64,000 bases of DNA from Bradyrhizobium sp. 1(2017). Lineage in GTDB: Bacteria; Pseudomonadota; Alphaproteobacteria; Rhizobiales; Xanthobacteraceae. Within the stretch, counting starts at the first letter, position 1. Each line of letters starts with the position of its first letter. The notes beneath the pieces were generated by a model that did no database searches, was not told the DNA's origin, and worked only from the letters and a program-made list of their open reading frames with translations. Location of the stretch: positions 496,001 to 560,000 of the forward strand of contig NZ_CP050022.2 in NCBI RefSeq assembly GCF_011602485.2, written 5' to 3'. Positions 1-8,167 of this stretch are shown in pieces. The translations under genes were made by a program, and so were the position numbers.

Positions 1-1075
1 CGATCCAGTCGGCTCGCCCTGCGATGTAGCCGCAGCGCACCGAGGCCGACAGCGTCTTGGAGAAGCTGCCGGTGCGGATCACTCGATTGAGCCCGTCCAG
101 CGCGGCAAGGCGCGGCGAGCGCTCCGGCTCGAAGTCGCCGAAGATGTCGTCCTCGATGATGGTGAGGTCGTGCGCGGCGGCCGCGGTCAGCAGCCGGTGC
201 GCGGTCTGCAGCGACAGCGTCGCGCCGGTCGGGTTGTGCAGGGCCGAATTGGTGATGTAGAGCCGCGGCCGCTCGCTGCCGAGGACCTGCTCGAAGCGCG
301 CCACGTCCGGCCCCGTGGGCGTGTAGGGCACGCTGACGATCCTGGCCTGATGCGCCCGCAGCAACGCACGGAAATTGAAGTAGCAGGGATCGTCGACCAG
401 CACCGTGTCGCCAGGACGGAGCAGGAAGCGGCAGATCAAATCGGTCGCTTGCGTGCCCGATCCCGTCAGCATGAGCTGGTCGACCGACGCCTCGATCGCA
501 TCGTCGGCAAGGCGCGCGAGCAGCAGCCGGCGCGGCGCCATCGCGCCGCGCGTGCTGCCGTAATTGGTGAGCACATCGGCCTCGATGCGAGCCAGCGCGC
601 GGGTGGCGCGTCGGAGCGCGGCTTCCGGCATCCACTCCGGAGGCAGCCAGCCGCAGCCAGGCTTCGGCACGGCAGCATCGGCGTCGAGCGACTGCCGCGA
701 GACCCAGAACGGATCGACTGCCCGGTCGCGGCGCGGCTCGACCTCGGCCAGCGCAAGCGGCGGCATGATCGTCGGCGCAACGTAGAAGCCCGAGCCGCGA
801 CGGGCGCGGATCAGCCCTTCCGCAGCCAGGCGGTCATAGGCCTCGACGATGGTGGACGGCGAAACCCCCATCGTCGCCGCAAGGCTTCGGATCGACGGCA
901 GGCGGTCGCCGCTGTTGAGCGCACGTGCGGCAACCTTGGCGCGGATCGCGCTCATCACGTCCACGGTCCGCGTTCCGCCCCGTCCCTTGATTTGCGTCTC
1001 GCCGTCCAAGCTGTATTGCCTTCCATACCCATACAGTTTTGTTGGATTGTACGGGATTGTCGCTGGTCTTGCCAT
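1..1075 (-). CDS. MocR/PdxR-type regulator: GntR HTH fused to aminotransferase domain (3' end outside window)
   Basis: Reading leftward from an ATG at 1075, the product starts MARPATIPYNPTKLYGYGR and the frame stays open to the window edge (358 codons seen). An N-terminal winged-helix GntR domain (VMSAIRAKVAARALNSGDRLPSIRSLA) is followed by a fold-type-I aminotransferase domain. The PLP-binding segment SFSKTL lies close to the window edge. MocR proteins use PLP or PLP-linked amines as effectors and usually control a neighbouring or divergent gene. The EamA transporter starting at 1218 in the opposite direction is the likely target (inference). The C-terminus is missing only because the window ends. 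Confidence 0.88.
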   Translation of the reverse strand, partial: MARPATIPYNPTKLYGYGRQYSLDGETQIKGRGGTRTVDVMSAIRAKVAARALNSGDRLPSIRSLAATMGVSPSTIVEAYDRLAAEGLIRARRGSGFYVAPTIMPPLALAEVEPRRDRAVDPFWVSRQSLDADAAVPKPGCGWLPPEWMPEAALRRATRALARIEADVLTNYGSTRGAMAPRRLLLARLADDAIEASVDQLMLTGSGTQATDLICRFLLRPGDTVLVDDPCYFNFRALLRAHQARIVSVPYTPTGPDVARFEQVLGSERPRLYITNSALHNPTGATLSLQTAHRLLTAAAAHDLTIIEDDIFGDFEPERSPRLAALDGLNRVIRTGSFSKTLSASVRCGYIAGRADWI

Positions 1076-1100
1076 CGCCGAACGGCGAGGATCGCCGTTA

Positions 1101-1149
1101 GAGCATGATCCGGAAAAGTGTGCAGCGGTTTTCCGAAAAGATCATGCTC
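1101..1149. repeat. Palindromic intergenic repeat (GAGCATGATC family)
   Basis: GAGCATGATC at 1101-1110 is matched by GATCATGCTC at 1140-1149. Inner arms CGGAAAA and TTTTCCG complete a long hairpin. This sequence type is scattered through Bradyrhizobium and Rhodopseudomonas genomes. It lies in the divergent spacer between the MocR and EamA genes. Confidence 0.8.
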
Positions 1150-1160
1150 GAACAACGACC

Positions 1161-1201
1161 TAAAGCGCGATGACGATTCATCCTGATCTCGTCGCGCTTT
1201 A
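1161..1201. repeat. Palindromic intergenic repeat (TAAAGCGCGA family)
   Basis: TAAAGCGCGA at 1161-1170 is inverted as TCGCGCTTTA at 1192-1201, giving a stem with a loop of about 20 bases. It sits directly beside the GAGCATGATC repeat. A related two-part arrangement recurs at 45416-45496. Confidence 0.75.
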
Positions 1202-1217
1202 GACAAGCGGAACGGAC

Positions 1218-2078
1218 ATGCAATCTGCGGGCAGCGGCTGGGGCAACGGGCTTCTCGGCGTCATCATCTTCAGCGGCTCGCTTCCGGCGACGCGCGTGGC
1301 GGTCGGCGGCTTCTCCGCGCTGTTCCTGACGTCCGCGCGCGCGGTGATCGCGGCGCTGATCGGCGTCGCCGTGCTCGGCCTGCTGCGGCAGGCGCGGCCG
1401 CAGCGCGGGGATCTCGCCTCGCTCACCATCGTGTCGCTGGGCGTCGTGGTCGGCTTCCCCTTGCTGACCGCGCTCGCGCTTCAGCACATCACCTCGGCCC
1501 GCTCGATCGTCTTCATCGGCCTGTTGCCGCTGTCGACCGCGATCTTTGCCGTGCTGCGCGGCGGCGAGCGGCCGAAGCCCTTGTTCTGGTTTTTCGCCGT
1601 CCTCGGCAGCGCCACGGTGGCGGGCTTCGCCCTGTCGAATGGCGGCGCGGCCTCGCTTGCCGGCGATCTCCTGATGTTGGCCGCGATCGTTCTGTGCGGG
1701 CTCGGCTATGCCGAAGGCGCCGCGCTGTCGCGCCGCCTCGGCGGCTGGCAGGTGATCTCCTGGGCGCTGTTGCTCGCGCTGCCGCTGATGGTGCCGGTCG
1801 CGGTCTGGACTTTGCCGTCGACGTGGAGCGGCATCGGAGCTCCAGCCTGGATCGGGCTCGCCTACGTCTCCGTGTTCAGCATGTTCGTCGGTTTCATCTT
1901 CTGGTACCGCGGGCTTGCGATCGGCGGCATCGCGCGTGTCGGCCAGTTGCAGCAGCTCCAGCCGTTCTTCGGTCTCGCGCTCGCCGGCTTCCTGCTGCAC
2001 GAGCCCGTGGCCTGGAGCATGATCGCGGCGACCGCGCTCGTGGTCGTCTGCGTGTTCTTCGCGCGACGGTTTGCGTGA
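1218..2078 (+). CDS. EamA/DMT-family inner-membrane transporter
   Basis: A 286-aa, almost entirely hydrophobic protein with about ten predicted membrane segments in two similar halves, as in EamA (drug/metabolite transporter) exporters. Recognisable parts are the first half ending ALQHITSARSIVFIGLLPL and the second half with SVFSMFVGFIFWYRGLAIGG and VGQLQQLQPFFGLALAG. It is divergent from the MocR regulator, so an amino-acid or vitamin-B6-related export role is plausible, but the substrate cannot be read from sequence. The only ribosome-site candidate is an AGCGGAA stretch ahead of the ATG. Confidence 0.85.
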   Translation: MQSAGSGWGNGLLGVIIFSGSLPATRVAVGGFSALFLTSARAVIAALIGVAVLGLLRQARPQRGDLASLTIVSLGVVVGFPLLTALALQHITSARSIVFIGLLPLSTAIFAVLRGGERPKPLFWFFAVLGSATVAGFALSNGGAASLAGDLLMLAAIVLCGLGYAEGAALSRRLGGWQVISWALLLALPLMVPVAVWTLPSTWSGIGAPAWIGLAYVSVFSMFVGFIFWYRGLAIGGIARVGQLQQLQPFFGLALAGFLLHEPVAWSMIAATALVVVCVFFARRFA

Positions 2079-2124
2079 GCTCGATGCAGCGCAATCCCTG
2101 ACCAGGCATTCGGGACCACCCGTG

Positions 2125-2138
2125 TTGATCTAGATCAA
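2125..2138. promoter_or_regulatory. FNR/FixK-type box TTGATCTAGATCAA
   Basis: TTGAT-N4-ATCAA matches the FNR/FixK consensus exactly and is a perfect palindrome. It lies in the otherwise empty 295-base spacer between the EamA gene and the DUF1254 gene, about 235 bases upstream of the latter's start. In Bradyrhizobium such boxes are used by FixK2 and other Crp/Fnr regulators under low oxygen. The distance implies a long 5' leader or an unrecognised transcript. Confidence 0.6.
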
Positions 2139-2373
2139 CGTCTGTTCCAGCGCGCGGTGTCTCACTGGATGAGGGGATTTATCTCCTCGATACATCACGT
2201 GCGCCCACCTCGCGCTGACTGTTACATGTTTGCATGGTCGGTCTCCTCCTGGGTTTCGCTGGTGGGACAGCGATCGGTATCCTCGCCTCGACTGACAGAA
2301 ATCCGCCCATCATTGTCCGAGTGTCCATAGTCAATTGAACTCTCGGGATCAGAGCAGCTTTGGGAGTAGCATC

Positions 2374-3813
2374 ATGAACATTAGTCGTCGAAACCTCTTG
2401 TCTGCCGGTTTGGGAAGCGCGATCTCGGCGCTTTCACTCTCGGTCGGCCGAGCGGACTACGACGGTCCTTTGTTGAGCGCGATCGAAGGCGGCGAGGACT
2501 TCTGGCTTGCCACCGACGCTTACGTCTTTGGCTATCCCCTCGTGACAATGGAGATGACGCGGCGGGTCATGACCAATATGGCTTCCGTCGAGGGCACGCG
2601 CGGGCCCATGGGACAGTTCATCAAGCTGCGCTCCTATCCCGACGCAAGCTTCAGGGATGTGACGGCTCCGAATGCGGATACGCTCTACACCTCGGCGTGG
2701 GTCGACGTGGGAGACGAGCCTTGGGTCGTCGCCATTCCCGATATGAAGGACCGCTATTTCCTGTTCCCGATGCTTGATGGCTGGACAAATGTATTCCAGG
2801 TCCCGGGCAAGCGCACGACAGGCACCAAGGCGCAGACCTACGCGATCACCGGGCCTGGTTGGAAAGGCACACTGCCCGTTGGCGTGAAGGAATATAAATC
2901 GCCCACCAGTATCGTGTGGATACTGGGTCGCATTTACTGCACCGGCACACCCGAGGACTATGCAGCGGTGCATGCCGCTCAGGACGAGTGCAAGCTCTTC
3001 CCCCTTAGCGCATACGGGAAATCCTACACGCCTCCACCCGGCAAGGTCGATCCGTCGACCGATATGAAGACCGCGGTGCGCGAGCAGGTCAACCGCATGG
3101 ACGCCGCTGCCTATTTCAGCCTTCTGGCTGAACTGATGAAACGGAATCCGCCCGCGGCCGCCGACGCCGCCGAGGTCGCCAAATTCGCGAAGATCGGCCT
3201 CGTTCCGGGCAAGGATTTTGATGCCAGCAAGCTCGACGTTGCGTTTGCGAAGCGCATCCCGCAGGTCGCGTTCGACCGCATCATGATCCAGTTCAAGGTC
3301 AACAAGGCCATCAGGAACACCAACGGCTGGGCATTCGACACGCAGACCGGCGTTTACGGCACTGATTATCTCAACCGCGCCCTGGTCACAGCCATCGGAC
3401 TCGGTGCCAACCGCATTCAGGATGCCTGCTACCCGACGTCGCGGAAGGACGCGGATGGCAGGGATTACGAAGGCAGCAACAAATATGTGATGCGCTTCCC
3501 GAAGGGGCAGCTGCCTCCTGTCGGCGGCTTCTGGTCGCTGACGATGTACGACGATAAGTACTTCTTCGTCGACAATCCGATCAACCGATATTCGATCAGT
3601 GCCCGTCAGAAGCTCAAGCCCAATCCGGACGGTACGATCGACCTCTATATCCAGAAGGACTCGCCGGGAGCGGACAAGGAGTCGAATTGGCTGCCCGCAC
3701 CCGCCGGCAAGTTCGTTCTGATGCTGCGCATGTATTGGCCGAACGAGAAGGCGCCTTCGATCATCAACGGCACATGGTCTCCGCCCCCCGTCAGGAGGGT
3801 TGCGAGCAGCTGA
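2374..3813 (+). CDS. DUF1254/DUF1214 domain protein with Tat-like signal
   Basis: The 479-aa product starts at the ATG preceded by TGGGAG; an upstream in-frame TTG at 2335 lacks a ribosome site. The N-terminus MNISRRNLLSAGLGSAIS has a twin-arginine-like signal, so export to the periplasm is likely. A DUF1254 region (about 55-190) with APNADTLYTSAWVDVG is followed by a C-terminal DUF1214 region with PPVGGFWSLTMYD and NRYSI. Proteins of this architecture are widespread and mostly uncharacterised. Two small secreted-protein genes follow at close spacing and may be cotranscribed. Confidence 0.85.
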   Translation: MNISRRNLLSAGLGSAISALSLSVGRADYDGPLLSAIEGGEDFWLATDAYVFGYPLVTMEMTRRVMTNMASVEGTRGPMGQFIKLRSYPDASFRDVTAPNADTLYTSAWVDVGDEPWVVAIPDMKDRYFLFPMLDGWTNVFQVPGKRTTGTKAQTYAITGPGWKGTLPVGVKEYKSPTSIVWILGRIYCTGTPEDYAAVHAAQDECKLFPLSAYGKSYTPPPGKVDPSTDMKTAVREQVNRMDAAAYFSLLAELMKRNPPAAADAAEVAKFAKIGLVPGKDFDASKLDVAFAKRIPQVAFDRIMIQFKVNKAIRNTNGWAFDTQTGVYGTDYLNRALVTAIGLGANRIQDACYPTSRKDADGRDYEGSNKYVMRFPKGQLPPVGGFWSLTMYDDKYFFVDNPINRYSISARQKLKPNPDGTIDLYIQKDSPGADKESNWLPAPAGKFVLMLRMYWPNEKAPSIINGTWSPPPVRRVASS

Positions 3814-3886
3814 TCCGCAAGGGCACCAGCCACCCGAGGGCCGCAGTGGAAGCAGCTCAGATTTGGCAGGACCAGAGGAGGTCAGG

Positions 3887-4258
3887 ATGAAGGTTGCGCT
3901 GTTGTCGGCGGCACTCCTCGGGGGCCCATTGGCAGTGCCCGTTTCTGATCGCGTTCCCCATTTGAACGTGGAGTCCCTGTGCAAGGCGACAGTGGCTGAT
4001 GACAAGGCGAACGGAATCGTTCTGGGGCAGAGTCTCGAAAAATGCATGAGCGATGAAACGGATGCCCAGCAGCAGCTTGTCGCCCTCTGGACGGCAAATG
4101 CCGGTGCTGTCAGGGATCGCTGCGAAGCCGAAGTCACGTCAGTCGCCTACGCTCAAAGCTACGTTGATCTTCTCTCTTGTATTCAGGCTGCCGGCGTGAC
4201 GAACCCGCCGCCCTCGGCACCTCTCAAGGGCGCGAGCAAGAATCGAAACGCGAAATAG
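3887..4258 (+). CDS. Small secreted protein, unknown function
   Basis: 123 aa, starting at an ATG behind a strong AGGAGGTCAGG site. A short hydrophobic N-terminus (MKVALLSAALLGGPLAVPV) suggests export. The mature part has four cysteines (in SLCKAT, EKCMSD, DRCEAE, LSCIQA), spaced as expected for two disulfides. The tail is basic and proline-rich. It lies 73 bases after the DUF1254 gene and 32 bases before another small secreted-protein gene. I do not recognise the family. Confidence 0.7.
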   Translation: MKVALLSAALLGGPLAVPVSDRVPHLNVESLCKATVADDKANGIVLGQSLEKCMSDETDAQQQLVALWTANAGAVRDRCEAEVTSVAYAQSYVDLLSCIQAAGVTNPPPSAPLKGASKNRNAK

Positions 4259-4290
4259 ATTGGTCAGAAACTGGAGCGAAGGAGGACGTC

Positions 4291-4575
4291 ATGCGACACG
4301 GAACTCATCTTTGGTTGGCCGGCGCCGTTATTCTCTGCGCATCCACGAGCTCGGTGAAGTGGTCGCCGGAGGACGGTCTTTCATTGTCGGTTCAGAGCGC
4401 AGAGGCTCGCGTCGGGCGACCGGCGACCCCGGCGAGTGTCGCTGGCGTCGCCCGGCGAACCACGCGCCGTGCCGTCGTCGGTGGAGCGGCCGTCGGTGCA
4501 GCAGCCGCAGGAGCCGCCGTAGCGGCGCCGACCTGCGCCCGGGTGCTGGTCAACGGCGCCTGGGTCTGTCGCTAG
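4291..4575 (+). CDS. Small Ala/Val-rich exported protein, unknown function
   Basis: 94 aa behind a GGAGGA ribosome site. The N-terminus MRHGTHLWLAGAVILCAS is a probable signal peptide. A second hydrophobic Gly/Ala-rich segment (VVGGAAVGAAAAGAAVAAP) is followed by CARVLVNGAWVCR, a short Cys-X10-Cys ending often seen in rhizobial small surface proteins. It is the last gene of the apparent three-gene unit behind the FNR/FixK box. Function unknown. Confidence 0.65.
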   Translation: MRHGTHLWLAGAVILCASTSSVKWSPEDGLSLSVQSAEARVGRPATPASVAGVARRTTRRAVVGGAAVGAAAAGAAVAAPTCARVLVNGAWVCR

Positions 4576-4654
4576 CGGCACCGGCTTTCCCTGGACGTGA
4601 CCGCGGCGACCACGCTCGTGGTCGTCGCGTGGCGGTACGCGTGAGGCCGCCCCC

Positions 4655-5878
4655 TCACGCGCTCCCCATCACGGTCCTCGTCAGCGTGCTCCTTGCAAAT
4701 TTCTTCAGCGGCATCGGCTTGCCGAACAGAAAGCCCTGCACGAGATCGAAGCCGAGCTCGTTCGCGGCGACGAGATCGGCGCGGCTCTCGACGCCCTGGG
4801 CGATCGCGCGCGCGCCGTAGCCTTGCGCCAGCTCGACGATGTGACGGCACACCGTGCGCTTCAGCCGGTCACCGCCGCTGCCGGTGACGAACTGCCGATC
4901 GGCCTTCAGCTTGACGAAGGGGATCTTGTCCAGGCCCATCAGCGACGGCCAATTCGCGCCGAGATTGTCGATCGACAGGCCGATATTGTGCAGGCCGACC
5001 TCGCGCGCGACCTCGGTCAGAAGATCGAGTTCGCCGATGGCCTCCTCACTGTCGATCTCGACCGTCAGTCCGCCGAAGGCCGGATGCGTCGGCACGCGGC
5101 GGCAGAGATCGCGCACCGCGTGCGGCTCCTTCAGATAGGACGCAGGCAGGTTGATCGAGAGATCGACCGGGCTCTGCTGCTCCAGCAGGTAGTGCCAGTC
5201 CTGCATGGCGCGATCGATCACGAATTCCGAGAGGTCGCGCAGATGCGGATCGTGCTCCTCGGGAATGAAATAGGCCGGCGGCACCACGCCCCAGGTCGGA
5301 TGGCGCATGCGCACCAGCGCCTCGGCGCCGCTGCGGACCAGCGTGCGCGCGTCGATCTTGGGCTGGTACCAGAGCTCCAGCCAGCCGGCATGCAGGGCTT
5401 CGCCGACATGCACGGCCGGGCTCGGCGCCGGCTCGTCCGGCAGCAGCATCGCGACACGCTCGCGCAGCGTCTCCGCGGCGAAGGGCGTGGTCAGCGGCGG
5501 CAGCATCGCAAGGCCATATTCCTCGCCGACCTGCCGCACGGCCCTGACGATGATCGACTCCCGGGCGCCGACCGCCAGAACTTTTCCGGCGAAGCCCTCG
5601 CGCACCAATATCTCCAGGAATCGCCCCGGCTCGATGCCGTCGGTGGCAACGCCGAGCAGGATCAGGTCCGGCAATTCCGAGGTGAGCACGCTCTGCAGCT
5701 CGTCCGCGCTGGCGCATTCGCTGGTGACGAAGCCAAGATCCTCGAGCACCTCGCTGAGGAAGGCGCGCAAGTGACGCTTGCTGTCGGCCACGCAGGCGCG
5801 CGGCGTCACCTTTCGCCGTCCGAAGGTCACAGGCCTTCGTCCGACGAGTTCAACAATCCCATCGTTCATCAACACCAC
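4655..5878 (-). CDS. Degenerate REC-EAL protein
   Basis: 407 aa. Residues 25-145 have a receiver fold, but the phospho-acceptor Asp is Gly76 (DLILLGVATDG), the paired acidic residues are reduced to AD (31-32) and the conserved Lys is gone (PPLTTPF). Residues 155-400 are an EAL phosphodiesterase domain. The EAL signature survives (E186-A187-L188), but the DDFG motif is D304-N305-L306-G307 and EGVE is Q361-G362-V363-E364. Loss of these metal and catalytic residues suggests a c-di-GMP-binding or scaffold role rather than hydrolysis (inference). A second in-frame ATG lies three codons downstream of the chosen start. Confidence 0.85.
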   Translation of the reverse strand: MVLMNDGIVELVGRRPVTFGRRKVTPRACVADSKRHLRAFLSEVLEDLGFVTSECASADELQSVLTSELPDLILLGVATDGIEPGRFLEILVREGFAGKVLAVGARESIIVRAVRQVGEEYGLAMLPPLTTPFAAETLRERVAMLLPDEPAPSPAVHVGEALHAGWLELWYQPKIDARTLVRSGAEALVRMRHPTWGVVPPAYFIPEEHDPHLRDLSEFVIDRAMQDWHYLLEQQSPVDLSINLPASYLKEPHAVRDLCRRVPTHPAFGGLTVEIDSEEAIGELDLLTEVAREVGLHNIGLSIDNLGANWPSLMGLDKIPFVKLKADRQFVTGSGGDRLKRTVCRHIVELAQGYGARAIAQGVESRADLVAANELGFDLVQGFLFGKPMPLKKFARSTLTRTVMGSA

Positions 5879-6666
5879 TCCCGTTCCGTGACGTTTTCTT
5901 AAACGCTGAGCGTGGGTTCAAATAAGGAGAGCTTCACGTCGTTGTTGAATTATTTGAGTAACGTTAAGCCCTGCAATTCGAGCTAATTTGTCAGTAGTTT
6001 CCTCGAAAACTCGTCGCATACTCCGGCACCGCACGCGCAACGACAGCCGGCGCATGCGGAAATTCCGCGCGTGCGATCGACGGCTGCTCGGCTTGTCGGC
6101 GGACGGGCTGGAGCGATGCAGCGGAGCGGTTCTGCAGTGTGATGATGGGGCTGTCGGGGAGTTAATTTCCGACGGCTTTTTCGTGTTGCGCGATGCCGAC
6201 CGCCTTGCGGGGGCGCTCGCTGCGAGAGCGAGCGTGCTCGCGAGCACGTCATCATCGTGACTGTCCGCCGGCTCGATCTCATCCCGGCCTTGTTGCGGTC
6301 GCTTCTCGCCGCAGGAGAGGGGCGACGGCTAGGATCGAGAAACCTGTTTCGCGCGATGCGCGCATGGGCCTCTTTCGCTCGCGGCGGTGCTGCGACACTG
6401 CGTCCGCGCCCGACGACGCGAATGTGAAGCAGATCACATGTGCATTGCGGCGGCTGCGCTATTGCTCCGCACAGCCGGTGGTGGGCTGTCGAGGATTACA
6501 GCGATGACGACGCGGCGAGTGATGCATTGGTGGTTCAGATTCGTGCTGTCGGGGCGATTTCTCGATCGCTTCCTGTGCCTGCCGCGCGCGCATTAGCGCA
6601 TGATCCGCTCGCGCGCCGGGAAGGGCTTTCATCGACGGGCCTATTTGCCTCGCGCATAACGCGCTC
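5879..6666. other. Long intergenic region without a convincing gene
   Basis: About 790 bases. It holds the presumed promoter of the REC-EAL gene at its left end, a GC-rich hairpin around 6219-6248 (GCTCGC/GAGAGCGAGC/GCTCGCGAGC) and a CRP-like palindrome at 6423-6438. A 33-codon minus-strand ORF (5918-6019, MRRVFEETTDKLARIAGLN...) has protein-like composition but its GGAG is only one base from the ATG. A 30-codon plus-strand ORF (6504-6596, MTTRRVMHWWFRF...) is equally uncertain. A small RNA downstream of the CRP-like site is possible. Confidence 0.5.
6423..6438. promoter_or_regulatory. CRP-like site TGTGA-N6-TCACA
   Basis: TGTGAAGCAGATCACA matches the Crp consensus half-sites exactly with six-base spacing. 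No annotated gene starts within 200 bases downstream on either strand; only tiny ORFs or a possible small RNA could be its target. A Crp/Fnr-family regulator is encoded nearby (9799-10497), but its specificity is unknown. Confidence 0.4.
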
Positions 6667-7830
6667 TCAGGTCTGCCCGATCAATTTGCGAAACGCGGCC
6701 GCGCCGTCCTGCATCGCGTCGCGTCCCTTCCAGGCGAGCTGGGCCAGCTTGCCGCCGAGCGTGTCGTGGTTGCGCAGCCGGCGCGATCCTAGGATGTGGC
6801 CGACATTGGCGGGGAAGCGGCTGACCTCGGCGGACACCAGCGCCTGGATCGCGTCCATCAATTGCTGGAGGCGAATACCCCATTCGCAATGCTCGATGCC
6901 GTCGATGCGGACCTTGAGCGCATATTCGGTGTCGTAGATCTCGGCGAGCAGGTCGCGCGCGACCAGGACGCGGTTGAGCCGGAGCGCGATCCGAAGCGCG
7001 AGGCGCTTGTCGTCGAGCCGGTCGAGCACCATGGGAACGACGCAGGCATAGGGCGCGGCGGCGACGTCTGCGGTGCTCTTGCTCGCGGCGGGGTTGGTGG
7101 CGAGGCGCACCAATTGCCAGGGCGTCTTCAGGCGCCTCGCCACCAGCGCAAGCGCGAAGGGCAGCGCCTCGGGATGGGCCTTCTTGAGCGCATCGAGTTG
7201 CGCGGTGATCTGGGCGACCTGGCCGTCGTCGAATTTGGCGATCTTCTCGGGCAGTTTTTCGTTGAACTTCGGCAGCGCATCGCCGGCGCGCAGCACTTGC
7301 TGCATCTTCCGCACGTCGTCGAAGGCGCTGCGCGATGCCGTGTACTGCGCAAGCTTGCCGCGCGCGAGCTCGGCGCTCTCGGACGAGGCGAGGGTGTTCT
7401 CGAGGACCTTGACGACCTTGATCTGGAAGGCCGACGCGATCTTTTGCACTTCCTTCGGGTTGTTGGCGGCGACCTGGTCGTTGATCGCCTTGATGTAGTC
7501 GCGCGCCATGGTCGGCAGCAGGTCGCGGCAGATCCATTCCCAGATCGGGGTGAGGGTGTTGCGCGAGATCCGCCCCATATTGGCATGCTCGGGCGCGCCG
7601 TCGATCAGCAGCAGTTCGAGTGGCGCGAAGAAATAGCGTGAGGGGCTGGTTGCGCGGGCGTGAGTCGATCCGTCCTTGCGAAACTCGGCGCGCAGGCGGG
7701 CTTGGACGTCGGCCGAGCCTGGCATGTCGATGCCGCACAGTTCGAGCCGCTCCAGCTCACTGAGCAGACAGCTGCGCGACAGCGGCGTCAGCCTCTGCAG
7801 GAATTTCGACAGCCGATCGATCTCGTCCAT
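6667..7830 (-). CDS. Conserved hypothetical helical protein
   Basis: 387 aa from the ATG at 7830 (MDEIDRLSKFLQRLTPLSRSCLLSELERLELCG). A longer in-frame start at 7902 adds only a Cys/Arg-rich stretch unlike the rest and is not used here. The protein is soluble, mostly alpha-helical by composition, with no signal peptide, membrane segment or catalytic motif I recognise. It is an isolated gene beside signalling genes. Function unknown. Confidence 0.7.
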   Translation of the reverse strand: MDEIDRLSKFLQRLTPLSRSCLLSELERLELCGIDMPGSADVQARLRAEFRKDGSTHARATSPSRYFFAPLELLLIDGAPEHANMGRISRNTLTPIWEWICRDLLPTMARDYIKAINDQVAANNPKEVQKIASAFQIKVVKVLENTLASSESAELARGKLAQYTASRSAFDDVRKMQQVLRAGDALPKFNEKLPEKIAKFDDGQVAQITAQLDALKKAHPEALPFALALVARRLKTPWQLVRLATNPAASKSTADVAAAPYACVVPMVLDRLDDKRLALRIALRLNRVLVARDLLAEIYDTEYALKVRIDGIEHCEWGIRLQQLMDAIQALVSAEVSRFPANVGHILGSRRLRNHDTLGGKLAQLAWKGRDAMQDGAAAFRKLIGQT

Positions 7831-8167
7831 GGCACGCAATCTTCCGCAGCGTTTCCCGCAGGCCCAAGAGACCCATGCGTGGAGGCATTTGCGCGCTCTC
7901 AACTCCTTTAGAGAAGCAAGTCGCCGTTAATTAATCCGTAAAATCCGGGGGGGGGGCGGCCGTGGACGCGGGCGGCGGTTAAGCAATTTCGCGCCATCCA
8001 CGCAGGGATTGAGCGGGAATCTCAACCCTTGCATGGTCGAGGACAGCTTCGCGCAGGCACAAATTGTGCCGATGCCGTGGATTTAGCGCAAAGCTGCCGA
8101 AATCACCGTAGTCTTACGGAGCAAAAAGTTAACTACAGACCCCGCCCGGTTCCGGTAAACGAGTGAC
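7831..8167. other. Spacer between divergent genes
   Basis: About 340 bases separating the minus-strand helical protein from the plus-strand LuxR/DHp gene. It contains a run of G residues near 7948-7957 and, at its right end, the palindrome CCGTA-N4-TACGG (8106-8119). No ORF or RNA gene is apparent. Confidence 0.6.
8106..8119. promoter_or_regulatory. CCGTA-N4-TACGG palindrome, copy 1
   Basis: CCGTA GTCT TACGG ends 48 bases upstream of the LuxR/DHp start codon. The same ten fixed bases occur at 9163, 18202 and 52555, each time in a spacer upstream of a gene. The position fits an operator or activator site; a NarL/FixJ-type dimer is a natural candidate binder (inference). Confidence 0.6.

Noticed and set aside
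170..1108. 312-codon plus-strand frame
   Set aside because: Antisense to the MocR-type regulator, whose HTH and aminotransferase motifs are unmistakable.
5988..6260. 90-codon plus-strand ORF
   Set aside because: Non-ATG start without ribosome site and Arg/Ser-rich composition; the opposite strand is equally open.
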